A stretch of DNA of 64,000 bases, taken from positions 186,001 through 250,000 of the forward strand of contig JBBCJA010000013.1 of NCBI GenBank assembly GCA_037189585.1. The letters run 5' to 3'. The notes under the pieces are model-generated. The model had not been told where the DNA came from. It did not search any database and worked only from the letters and a program-made list of their open reading frames with translations. This stretch comes from JAEXNA01 sp037189585. GTDB lineage: Bacteria > Vulcanimicrobiota > Xenobia > Xenobiales > JADMJV01. Position 1 is the first letter of the stretch; each line of letters begins with the position of its first letter. The translations under genes and the position numbers were made by a program. Positions 26,481-34,194 of this stretch are shown here, in pieces.

Positions 26481-26953
26481 ATCCCACCTTCGACACGCAG
26501 CTCTTTCGCCAAACCCTGGGCCAGTTCGCTACGGGAGTCACCGTGATCAGCTTCATTCGCGAGGGTGAGATCTGCGGCATGACGGTCAACTCTTTCGCTT
26601 CAGTGTCGCTCGACCCACCTCTGGTTTTATTTTGTCCCGCGTTGACCACCCGCTTCGCCTTGGAGGCCGTGGTGGGAGAGCTCTTCACAGTATCGATCCT
26701 GGCCGAGGAGCATCGGGACGTCTCCTGGCACTACGCGGGCCGTCCACGTCTAAGCGAGAAGCCTTGGCGAGTCGATGACGCGCTGCCCCCGTCGGTCGAC
26801 GGAAGTGTAGGCTGGATTCGCTGTCGGACCAACACCATTCATACCCACGGCGACCATATGGTAGTGATCGCCGAGGTTCTGGAGTTCGGGGCGGACCCAA
26901 ACAGACGTCCCCTCTTGTTTTTTCGGGGAGATTATCCCAAACTGGAACCGTGA
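26477..26953 (+). CDS. Flavin reductase-like FMN-binding protein
   Basis: A 158-aa split-barrel flavoprotein. Conserved features are FRQTLGQFATGVTVISF, CGMTVNSFASVSLDPPLVLF and a C-terminal GDHMVVIAEVLEFG carrying the family His, as in HpaC/RutF-type flavin reductases. Such proteins reduce FMN or FAD with NAD(P)H for a partner oxygenase. None lies next to it. The 4-nt overlap with the kinase gene (atga) suggests coupling. Confidence 0.93.
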   Translation: MNPTFDTQLFRQTLGQFATGVTVISFIREGEICGMTVNSFASVSLDPPLVLFCPALTTRFALEAVVGELFTVSILAEEHRDVSWHYAGRPRLSEKPWRVDDALPPSVDGSVGWIRCRTNTIHTHGDHMVVIAEVLEFGADPNRRPLLFFRGDYPKLEP

Positions 26954-27006
26954 TGATTCACTCCGGTTACTAGCTAAAGTGACGAGAACCGCCACAGGAG
27001 GGCATA

Positions 27007-27342
27007 ATGCAGAAAGTGAGTCTCAAAGCGATCACAATCGCTTTGTTGTTCTTCGTGGTGGCCGCTGTGGCGGGCCCCAGCGAGGCCAAGTTGATCGGGA
27101 CCTGGACGCAAGAAGGAGAGCAGGCCGCGACCTGGACCTTTCGACCGGACGGATCGGGGTTCATGGAACAGAGGAATCCCCGGACCACGGCGCGCTTCAC
27201 TTGGAGTTGTCAGGGGGCTCAGCTTCAAGTTTCCACCGGAAATCTGGTCGTTCCATACACGGTGTTGAGCAATAACGGCAGCGATCTGGTTCTTCGAAAC
27301 GACCAGTCTTCCCAAACTTATAGGCTTCATCGAAAAGGATAG
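27007..27342 (+). CDS. Small secreted lipocalin-like protein, 111 aa
   Basis: A Sec signal peptide (MQKVSLKAITIALLFFVVAA, cleavage probably after SEA) is followed by a beta-rich domain of about 80 aa. LIGTWTQEGEQAATWTFRPDG at the mature start resembles the first strands of lipocalin-like or META-type barrels (GTW motif). GGAGG lies 9 nt upstream. The ligand is unknown. Confidence 0.78.
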   Translation: MQKVSLKAITIALLFFVVAAVAGPSEAKLIGTWTQEGEQAATWTFRPDGSGFMEQRNPRTTARFTWSCQGAQLQVSTGNLVVPYTVLSNNGSDLVLRNDQSSQTYRLHRKG

Positions 27343-27356
27343 TCGCGAAGTTTGAG

Positions 27357-27394
27357 AATCGAAAAGGCGACCCGCGCGGGACGCCTTTTCGATT
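27357..27394 (+). terminator. Rho-independent terminator
   Basis: A perfect 13-bp stem (aatcgaaaaggcg / cgccttttcgatt) with a GC-rich 12-nt loop begins 14 nt after the lipocalin-like stop. The run of T at the right arm gives the tail. Confidence 0.8.
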
Positions 27395-27408
27395 TTCAGG
27401 AGAGCCTT

Positions 27409-27573
27409 CTATATCCACGTCCATAATATTTTGCATAAAGATTGATGGGGAGGCGCCGAAAGCGCAAGGACCGTCCGATGGCGCATATCAAGAATATGTA
27501 ACTGAGGCGGGACACGGCGATTTCGGATGGATCGCCGCCAAGATTATGCAAAATATTATGGACGTGGGTATAG
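27409..27573. repeat. Palindromic element 1 (165 bp, 30-bp terminal stem)
   Basis: Arms 27409-27438 and 27544-27573 are inverted copies, with 29 of 30 positions pairing and one T-G wobble on the plus strand. The 105-nt interior has hairpins GCGCC-gaaa-GCGC, CATAT-caaga-ATATG (27484-27498) and CGGCGAT/ATCGCCG. It lies between convergent genes, ending 5 nt before the minus-strand gene's stop. An open frame of 61 codons across it has no family resemblance. It could be a miniature mobile element or a structured RNA. Confidence 0.75.
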
Positions 27574-27577
27574 AGGC

Positions 27578-28468
27578 TCAAGCGGGCGTTAAAGCCAGCC
27601 TCAAGTGATGGTCGCCGGAGATCATGTCGGCGCTGACCACGCCTTTACTGAAGTCTAGAACATAAGTTCGGTCCTCGGCCTTGGCCGCGCGACCGGAGGC
27701 GACTCCGAATTGGCGCTGGCGGTCGCTACGCCCGTCGGGCTGTCCCACGATCTCACGTTCGCTGGCTGATTCGGCCTGCTTCATCTCCACCTGGCTACCG
27801 CCGTCTCGCTGATTGGTCGACACCGTCCAGGTGGTGGTAACCCAGTGCTGGTCACGAGCCAGTTCCGTTTCGCCCACCCGACCCTGAACGGTGGTGCGAT
27901 CCGTGGTCTGTAGGGGCCGGCTGTTGGTCGGGGCGTCCCCGGGAAGACCGTTGACCCGGGCCGGGGCGCCACCGAATGTCGGGGTTACGGCAAGAGCGAA
28001 GGGGAGGATGTAGATAGATTTACCGCTCTTTTCCAGCTCCGGCGTCATGTCGATGGCGACTTCCTCGCGGTGAGTGCTAAAGTAAGCCGCCACGGGATAC
28101 TCTCCCACCTGGCCCAGGATTTCCGCTTCGGATTTCTGTGAGGTGACCCCGGCCTGTCCCCAGATCAGATTCTCCTTGGGGCGAAAGGCGGCTCGAGGTT
28201 TTTGCGAGATGGTCACATCGACGGGCGCTCCGGCGTAAGTCCCGTGGACCTCCACCGCGCCTTCAGCGTTACGCGTCAGACTCAGCTCGACCTGATCGGG
28301 GGTATTGACGTCACCGTCATCAAGCTGTCCCGAAAGCTTTAAAGATTCGGGTTTCCCCTCATTTTTCTGGAACTGAAAGTAGGCCCCGACGGCTCGTCCC
28401 AAGGTAGGGTCCAAGAGCGGAAAGAGTTGCCGAGCGTTGGAGGAGAGAGCGGCGCTAACACTATTCAT
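27578..28468 (-). CDS. Hypothetical protein, 296 aa
   Basis: No family is recognised. The ATG at 28468 gives MNSVSAALSSNARQLFPLLD. There is no Sec signal, and the first 30 residues are Ser/Asn/Ala-rich. The body seems beta-rich with many charged turns, including SGQLDDGDVNTPDQVELSLT and YVLDFSKGVVSADMI near the end. Open frame continues to 28570, but this would overlap the htpG promoter region. It is divergent from htpG. Confidence 0.72.
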   Translation of the reverse strand: MNSVSAALSSNARQLFPLLDPTLGRAVGAYFQFQKNEGKPESLKLSGQLDDGDVNTPDQVELSLTRNAEGAVEVHGTYAGAPVDVTISQKPRAAFRPKENLIWGQAGVTSQKSEAEILGQVGEYPVAAYFSTHREEVAIDMTPELEKSGKSIYILPFALAVTPTFGGAPARVNGLPGDAPTNSRPLQTTDRTTVQGRVGETELARDQHWVTTTWTVSTNQRDGGSQVEMKQAESASEREIVGQPDGRSDRQRQFGVASGRAAKAEDRTYVLDFSKGVVSADMISGDHHLRLALTPA

Positions 28469-28513
28469 GCACTCAGCATACGAAAATATCCCCCACTCAC
28501 GTGTTACGAAAGT

Positions 28514-28541
28514 TTGAACAGGGAAAACAGAGATCGATAAT
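28514..28541 (+). promoter_or_regulatory. Sigma-70-like promoter for htpG
   Basis: TTGAAC (28514-28519), a 16-bp spacer and GATAAT (28536-28541). The predicted start point lies about 20 nt before the htpG ATG. No heat-shock operator was seen around it. Confidence 0.55.
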
Positions 28542-28569
28542 TTGATCCCTGCAAGGAGCATGTTTTTCA

Positions 28570-30498
28570 ATGAGCACTACCGAAACCATGGAGTTTCAAG
28601 CCGAAGCCAAACAGCTTCTGGAGTTGATGATTCACTCCGTTTACAGCGAGAAAGATGTCTTTCTTCGAGAGCTTATCTCCAACGCCTCGGACGCCCTGGA
28701 TAAACTGCGTCTAGAGTCGCTCCTCAACACTTCCGAAGGTCTAGATGCCGGCGACCCGCACATTCTTTTGGAGTCAGACCCAGAGCATCGGACGCTTTCC
28801 ATCTCCGATAACGGTATCGGAATGAATCGTGAAGAGGTGGTCCGCTTGATCGGAACCATCGCCAAGTCGGGTACCAAAGAGTTTCTCTCCAACCTGGAGA
28901 AAGCCAAGTCCGACAAGGACTCTCAGCAGCTGATAGGCCAGTTCGGCGTGGGGTTCTACTCGGCGTTCATGGTGGCCCATAAGGTCGACCTTCTCACTCG
29001 ACGGGCCGGCAGGGACGGGGCCATCCTCTGGTCCTCCACCGGCGACGGGACCTACACCATAACCGAGTCTTCTAAAGAGTCTCACGGAACCAAGATCATC
29101 TTGCATCTCAAGCCGGTGGATGAAGATGACGGTCTGCACGATTATACCGACGCTACCCAAGTTCAGCAGTTGGTCAAGCGATACTCCGATTTCATTAACT
29201 ATCCGATCAAGATGGAAATGGAGGTCACCAATTGGATTGAGGACAAACCGGTCAAGTCGAGAGAGCTCAAGACTCTCAACAGTCAAAAGGCGCTCTGGAC
29301 CAAGTCCCAGGACGAGGTGGAGAAGGCCGAATACGACGCCTTCTATCGCCACATCGCTCACGACTGGACCGAGCCGTGGAAGACCATGGCCTTCAAGGCC
29401 GAGGGGACTTTTGAATATCATGCCCTCTTATTCTTGCCGGAGAGGGCTCCGATGGATCTGTTCCATCCCGAGGGGCACCACGGATTGCAACTCTACGTTA
29501 AGCGCGTCTTCATCATGGAAGACTGCAAAGAGTTGGTGCCGCCCTATCTGCGTTTCGTGCGTGGGGTGATCGACGCCAGCGACCTGTCGCTCAACGTCTC
29601 GCGCGAGATTTTGCAAAAGGACCGCCAGATTCAGTTGATCAAAAAGCGTCTAGTGCGCAAGGTTCTCGACACCTTGGCCGAGAGCCAGGAGCAGAACCCG
29701 GAGGAGTATCGCAAGTTCTGGAACGAGTTCGGTCGGGTTCTCAAAGAGGGCATCTACCACGACCCTGGTATGCGCGACAAATTACTGGAGCTCGCGCTCT
29801 TCCGCACCACCCAGACGGGTAGAGACGAGTTGGTCACCCTCAAGCAGATCTTGGACCGCACGGCCGAAGGTCAGGACAAGATCTACTATCTGACCGGCGA
29901 TGCTCGTGAATCGCTGATCGACTCTCCTCATCTGGAGACCTTCAAGAAAGAAGGCGTCGAGGTTCTACTCTTGACCGACTCGGTGGACGAGGTCTGGCTC
30001 AACGTGGTGCCGGATTTTCAAGGTAAGACCTTCGTTTCGGCGGCCGGCTCGGATTTTGAGATCGGTAGTGAGGACGAGCGCAAAGCTCGAGCTGAAGAGA
30101 AAGAGAAGACTCAAAAAGAGATGGCTACCTTCATCTCCTGGCTGCAGACTCGTCTGGGTGAGCAGGTCAAGGAGGTACGGGTCTCTAGTCGCCTGGTTGA
30201 CTCTCCGGCCTGCCTGGTGGCCGATTCCGGAGACATGAGCGCCAACCTCGAGCGTCTGATGCGAGCCATGGGTCAAGAAGTTCCGACCACCAAGAGGATC
30301 CTCGAGATCAACACCACCCATCCCTTGATCAGTCACCTGGCTCAGCGTTACGAGACGGACAAGGATTCTGAGGAGCTGGGTAAGACAGCTAATCTGGTTT
30401 ACCAGTTGGCGGTTCTTTCCGAAGGCGGTGAGTTGGAAGACCCGGCCGGATTCTCTAAGCAGGTGGCGAGCGTTCTGAGTAGATCACTCGCGGGTTAG
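28570..30498 (+). CDS. htpG: Molecular chaperone HtpG (Hsp90 family)
   Basis: Cytosolic ATP-dependent chaperone of 642 aa, normal for the family. The ATPase domain shows FQAEAKQLLELMIHSVYSEK, VFLRELISNASDALDKLR, ISDNGIGMNREEVV and IGQFGVGFYSAFMVA (lid and phosphate loop). The middle domain has LFLPERAPMDLF and SLNVSREILQKDRQI. The C-terminal dimer domain is complete. AAGGAG lies 11 nt upstream of the ATG. It is monocistronic by its own terminator and has its own promoter. Confidence 0.98.
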   Translation: MSTTETMEFQAEAKQLLELMIHSVYSEKDVFLRELISNASDALDKLRLESLLNTSEGLDAGDPHILLESDPEHRTLSISDNGIGMNREEVVRLIGTIAKSGTKEFLSNLEKAKSDKDSQQLIGQFGVGFYSAFMVAHKVDLLTRRAGRDGAILWSSTGDGTYTITESSKESHGTKIILHLKPVDEDDGLHDYTDATQVQQLVKRYSDFINYPIKMEMEVTNWIEDKPVKSRELKTLNSQKALWTKSQDEVEKAEYDAFYRHIAHDWTEPWKTMAFKAEGTFEYHALLFLPERAPMDLFHPEGHHGLQLYVKRVFIMEDCKELVPPYLRFVRGVIDASDLSLNVSREILQKDRQIQLIKKRLVRKVLDTLAESQEQNPEEYRKFWNEFGRVLKEGIYHDPGMRDKLLELALFRTTQTGRDELVTLKQILDRTAEGQDKIYYLTGDARESLIDSPHLETFKKEGVEVLLLTDSVDEVWLNVVPDFQGKTFVSAAGSDFEIGSEDERKARAEEKEKTQKEMATFISWLQTRLGEQVKEVRVSSRLVDSPACLVADSGDMSANLERLMRAMGQEVPTTKRILEINTTHPLISHLAQRYETDKDSEELGKTANLVYQLAVLSEGGELEDPAGFSKQVASVLSRSLAG

Positions 30499-30518
30499 AT
30501 CCCAGAAGACATTCAGGC

Positions 30519-30558
30519 AAGACCGCGGCCGCGCCAGAGGTGGTCGCGGTCTTCTTTC
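30519..30558 (+). terminator. htpG terminator
   Basis: Arms aagaccgcg (30519-30527) and cgcggtctt (30545-30553) form a 9-bp stem followed by cttt. This would stop transcription 20-60 nt after htpG. Confidence 0.65.
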
Positions 30559-30596
30559 CCGAAGGTCTCGTCGCTCGCTGCCCGAATTCCCTGGCT

Positions 30597-30824
30597 ATGA
30601 GATGTTCGGAGTGCGGTTGGCGAGGTCAGGTTCAAGTCCCCGCGTCGCAATGCCCCCAGTGTGGGGGGGAGCGACTCTCGTCGGACTCCGTGACGCCTCG
30701 CTGTAAGCCCGTGGAATCGCCTTCGCGGGTGGTCAAAATCTACACCGGTTTGCTGGTCGTCTGGGCTCTGGTCTTTCCCTTTCTTGTTCCCATGATTCTT
30801 AAGCTCTCACGAATGTATCCATGA
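30597..30824 (+). CDS. Small zinc-ribbon membrane protein, 75 aa
   Basis: The ATG at 30597 opens MRCSECGWRGQVQVPASQCP, with a second pair, CPQCGG, giving a four-cysteine ribbon. A single transmembrane helix (IYTGLLVVWALVFPFLVPMI) fills the C-terminus. Its stop overlaps the FKBP gene start (atga), so the two are coupled. Function unknown. Confidence 0.75.
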   Translation: MRCSECGWRGQVQVPASQCPQCGGERLSSDSVTPRCKPVESPSRVVKIYTGLLVVWALVFPFLVPMILKLSRMYP

Positions 30825-31993
30825 AGATAACTCACATGTTTTTGTTAGTCGCCGCGGCGGCTTGTATCACTGGCTGTCCGGCTGGTTCGACCTCGAAGGT
30901 GGCGGCCTCTCCTGGCCAGACCCCTACCGCGGGCGCTTTCACACCGCCACCGCCGGCCACTCCCGGCCAGGTGACCACGACCGAGGTCAAGGTGGGGGAG
31001 GGCCCGGAGATCGCTGATTCGGGCGGCTTTTCCATCCTGGTCAAGGCCTGGGATGACAAGTTTGACGGAAGGCCTTTGGGGCGCGGTCAGATGGAGATGA
31101 TCCTGACTCCTGATCGTATACCCCTGCCAGGGCTGGCTTCATCGCTCAAGGGGATGAAAAAGGGCGGTGTGCGCCGCTTGGAGATGGCGGCCGGAGATTT
31201 TTTCTCTCAGATTCCGGAGGGCGCTCCGTTCCAACAAAATTCACGGCTTTTCTTTGAAGTGACCGTCAAAGATGTCTATCCTGAGGAGCCTTTCGAGATC
31301 AAGACGGTCAAGCCCGGTACCGGTAAGGAGGCGGTTAACGGAGATGCGCTCAAGGTCCACTATGTGGGACGCACAGAGGGCTTCGAAAGCAAAAATATTT
31401 TCGACAGTTCTCGTGAGAAAGGCACTCCCTTTACCGTCACGCTCGGGAGTGGAACGGTGATCGCGGGCTGGGAGAAAGGCCTTCTTGGTATGAAAGATGG
31501 GGAGATTCGGCGTCTTTCCATCCCTCACTACATGGCTTACGGTGAGAAAGCCCAGGAGAAAATTCCAGCCAAATCTCGCCTCTTTTTTGAGGTCGAGCTT
31601 CTCGACTTCGTGACTCCGGGTAAATTGGTGAAATCGACGACCCATCAGGGCCAGGGCGCTCCCATCGAGAAAGGACAGACGGGCCTTTTCAACTACACCG
31701 GATGGTTGGACAAATTCCAGGGAAAACAGCGTTTCGATTCCTCTAAGGATCGAAACCGGCCGTTTGAAGTCCAGGTGGGTGTGGGTCAGGTGATCGCCGG
31801 CTGGGACGAGGGTCTGGTGGGAATGAAGCCGGGAGAGAAGAGGAACCTCGAAATCCCTTACAATCTGGCCTATGGCGCCCAGGGTCGTCCTCCGGTCATT
31901 CCGGCCTACGCCACGCTCTATTTTGAAGTGGAGTATGTCGGCCCCAAGCCAGCTTCTCCAACTCCCCAGCCAGCTGGAAGCGCCCACCCTTAG
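30821..31993 (+). CDS. FKBP-type peptidyl-prolyl isomerase lipoprotein with three FKBP-like domains
   Basis: A 390-aa lipoprotein: MKITHMFLLVAAAACITGC ends in a lipobox, followed by a Pro/Thr linker. There are three FKBP folds. The first (about 70-150) is degenerate. The second (about 155-265) and third (about 270-375) keep the key VHYVG/FNYTG strands, FDSS, and VIAGWEKGLLGMKDGE / VIAGWDEGLVGMKPGE, the latter with the family's active-site loop. Such proteins fold or chaperone secreted proteins at the cell surface. Two or more FKBP domains in one lipoprotein is less usual in bacteria. Confidence 0.93.
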   Translation: MKITHMFLLVAAAACITGCPAGSTSKVAASPGQTPTAGAFTPPPPATPGQVTTTEVKVGEGPEIADSGGFSILVKAWDDKFDGRPLGRGQMEMILTPDRIPLPGLASSLKGMKKGGVRRLEMAAGDFFSQIPEGAPFQQNSRLFFEVTVKDVYPEEPFEIKTVKPGTGKEAVNGDALKVHYVGRTEGFESKNIFDSSREKGTPFTVTLGSGTVIAGWEKGLLGMKDGEIRRLSIPHYMAYGEKAQEKIPAKSRLFFEVELLDFVTPGKLVKSTTHQGQGAPIEKGQTGLFNYTGWLDKFQGKQRFDSSKDRNRPFEVQVGVGQVIAGWDEGLVGMKPGEKRNLEIPYNLAYGAQGRPPVIPAYATLYFEVEYVGPKPASPTPQPAGSAHP

Positions 31994-33063
31994 GGTAATG
32001 GTTCCGCGACTTTCGCCAGTTCGCCAGCTTCCAAGCAGGACGTGAGTTCGCTCTGCATGGTCTTATTGAGCTCCACCGTTTGGACCCATCGGGCGATCCG
32101 GTCGTCGTTGGAGCGTTTTTTGAAGTCGATCCGCCCAGGATAGAAAGCTCCGGGGTACTTCGCCAGCTGTTCCTGGCTAGGCAAGACCAGGCACAGATTG
32201 TCCCGGGCCGCCCGCGAGAGCCTTCGATAGGGCGGAAAGCGGTCCATCCATCCGGGTAGTGGATCCTCGGAAAAGTGAGGGTACAAGACTGGACCGTCCG
32301 TTTCCACCTCGAAGTGATAGTCGAGCAAACCTCCGTCGAGATGATGTCCGGGACCCGCTCCGGGGATGGCGGAGACTCCGGCTAATACAAAGGGTATGGA
32401 ACCGGAAGCCAGCAGTGCCGGCACGAAGTTCCTCTGACTCAAGGTGACCAGTCTGGTGGGGAAAGCGTCCCAGGACGGATGCTTTCGCAGCGGAGAGTGT
32501 ACCGGATGCGGTCCCGCCGAGAACAGCCCTCTTTGGAACACCATGCGCATCAGGTTGCGGTCAAGCGCATTGAGCAGGGGGAGTCCCAGTAAGGATGAGA
32601 AGATGTGGGCTGAAGTTGGACGTTCGCGACGGAAGATAGCCGTGGTGAAGTTGGCGTGAAAGGGAGATTCCTCCAGAGCGTATCGGAGCCTGTCCTGGGT
32701 GAAAATGCGCCTCAAGTATTCCTCGCAGGTGTGGCTCACCTCAGAGGGGCTCGGTTTTCCCTCATATCTCTGGTGGATGTATTCATGCTCAAGCTCGTCG
32801 TAGGATGCGCCGTTGTTGTCGCAGGCTATCGCCGCCACTCGCCAGGCGCCGCTGGAAGCGCCTAATAGGGGGAGTCTTCCACGACTTCGAGCCCTCAAGA
32901 ATTTTGTCAGAGCTCGATCTATTCCGACCAGGCCAAGCCATCTTGGACCGCCCGAGGCGGCCAGCATCAGTTGGAAGCTATCCGGTTCGCCGCCGTGTCG
33001 AGTCAGATGCTCGAGAGCTCGGCGGCCAGCCAGGCAGCGGAAGGTTCGAGGTTTGAAGCTCAT
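31990..33063 (-). CDS. Patatin-like phospholipase, 357 aa
   Basis: The three patatin signatures are present: LMLAASGGPRWLGLVGID (oxyanion region, variant Gly pattern), LLGASSGAWRVAAI (GxSSG nucleophile near residue 70) and HHLDGGLLDYHFE (catalytic Asp). No signal peptide. Members hydrolyse lipids; the GGPRW variant belongs to a soluble group whose substrates are little known. It starts 6 nt after the tandem PilZ gene and is likely cotranscribed with it. Confidence 0.87.
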   Translation of the reverse strand: MSFKPRTFRCLAGRRALEHLTRHGGEPDSFQLMLAASGGPRWLGLVGIDRALTKFLRARSRGRLPLLGASSGAWRVAAIACDNNGASYDELEHEYIHQRYEGKPSPSEVSHTCEEYLRRIFTQDRLRYALEESPFHANFTTAIFRRERPTSAHIFSSLLGLPLLNALDRNLMRMVFQRGLFSAGPHPVHSPLRKHPSWDAFPTRLVTLSQRNFVPALLASGSIPFVLAGVSAIPGAGPGHHLDGGLLDYHFEVETDGPVLYPHFSEDPLPGWMDRFPPYRRLSRAARDNLCLVLPSQEQLAKYPGAFYPGRIDFKKRSNDDRIARWVQTVELNKTMQSELTSCLEAGELAKVAEPLP

Positions 33064-33068
33064 CCGGG

Positions 33069-33776
33069 CTAACGACCCAGAGAACGCCGCATCAGATAGC
33101 TGAGATACTTGACCAGGGTTTTTTTCTGCTTGTCATTGATATCGGCGAACTTTAAAGACAGTTCGTAGCCCTCCTTGCAAGGGCGACATCCGCAGGTGGC
33201 GGCCAGGAGTTGAAGCCCGGGAAGATCCGATTCCGAGGGGAGCAGTAGTCTCACCACCTGATCGTTGCCTATCTGGTCTCGGCCGACCAGGAGCGCGCCT
33301 CCGATGGAAAGGTCTCGCATGTGGACGACTTTCTCGAAACCCTGGGCTTGTAGCTTAACGTTCATGTCGCCGGGCACGCGAACAAATTTGCGTTGGGTGG
33401 TCGGTACCGAGGAAGTAAGACCCAGCTCCTTAAGAAGGGGGAGAACCCAGCCGCCCGCTGATCCCGAGAACCGGAGACCGAGCAGGTATCCATCTCGAGT
33501 CGAGCGACACCAGGCTACCTGAGTTTTGACCGACCGAGAACTGTTACCCATTCCTTTTGGAGGAGCCAGCATCAGCACACGATTCTTGGCGAACTTCCGA
33601 TCGCACAAGATCCGCGCTCCGGTCGAGCTAAGATCTTTGAGCGTACAGATCGTCGCGCCGTCCGAGGCCTGGCAGGACAAAGGGATGCTGCAGCGAGCCC
33701 TGGGTGTGACTCTCCGTTCATCGAGGTTTGGGCCCATCACGATATCTCGGAAGCTATACAGTAGCTCGGCTAACAT
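33069..33776 (-). CDS. Tandem PilZ-domain protein
   Basis: Two PilZ domains in 235 aa. The first has RRVTPRAR (RxxxR) followed by DLSSTGARIL, the second RKFVRVPGD and DLSIGGALL, each with the RxxxR then DxSxxG spacing needed for c-di-GMP. The start is uncertain between ATG at 33776 and an internal ATG at 33737 (MGPNLDERRVTPRA); neither has a strong ribosome site. It lies upstream of a patatin, so c-di-GMP could act on lipid metabolism or on the lipase itself; that is inference only. Confidence 0.85.
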   Translation of the reverse strand: MLAELLYSFRDIVMGPNLDERRVTPRARCSIPLSCQASDGATICTLKDLSSTGARILCDRKFAKNRVLMLAPPKGMGNSSRSVKTQVAWCRSTRDGYLLGLRFSGSAGGWVLPLLKELGLTSSVPTTQRKFVRVPGDMNVKLQAQGFEKVVHMRDLSIGGALLVGRDQIGNDQVVRLLLPSESDLPGLQLLAATCGCRPCKEGYELSLKFADINDKQKKTLVKYLSYLMRRSLGR

Positions 33777-33793
33777 TTTTCAGACGATGCTCC

Positions 33794-34135
33794 TTAAACT
33801 AGTCGTAAAGCTCTCATTCGGCCCTGGGCCATCCAAGCTGAAAGAGTTTCCAATGAAGCGGATTCCTCGCCCTCGTCCTCGACCCGCCTTTCGGGAAGCT
33901 CATCTCCTGAAACGATCGTCCCGTTAGGGCTATCGGTAGCCGAGGGGTTGAAAAAACGGAGGCGCCCCGTTTCCGAGCCTATGGCTACCCACTGATGTTC
34001 GGCGAACACTAGGAAGACTTCGCTGTTGGAAACGGCTTTGACGACCTCTTCCATCGTCGTCAAAGCTTGGAGTTCTCGACCGAGAAAATCCCGTGCCAAT
34101 CGGCGAGTCTGTTGTTCGAGTTGTTCCTGTGACAC
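33794..34135 (-). CDS. Hypothetical protein, 113 aa
   Basis: Unrecognised. The GTG at 34135 gives MSQEQLEQQTRRLARDFLGR. A helical start precedes a strand-rich middle (EVFLVFAEHQWVAIGSETGR) and an acidic tail. It lies 17 nt upstream of the tandem PilZ gene on the same strand. Confidence 0.65.
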   Translation of the reverse strand: MSQEQLEQQTRRLARDFLGRELQALTTMEEVVKAVSNSEVFLVFAEHQWVAIGSETGRLRFFNPSATDSPNGTIVSGDELPERRVEDEGEESASLETLSAWMAQGRMRALRLV

Positions 34136-34194
34136 AAGGCGGGATTTCGTAGGATAGGGAATTCTACCCTTTAGCAGAACACCTCAAGCTAACT

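Noticed and set aside
27451..27480. Glycine-riboswitch resemblance (GGCGCCGAAAGCGCAA) in element 1
   Set aside because: Only one short block matches; the CTCTCAGGC and GGACAG parts are missing, and no glycine gene follows.
27396..27581. 61-codon minus-strand frame across element 1
   Set aside because: Made of the inverted-repeat arms and interior; no domain and no ribosome site.
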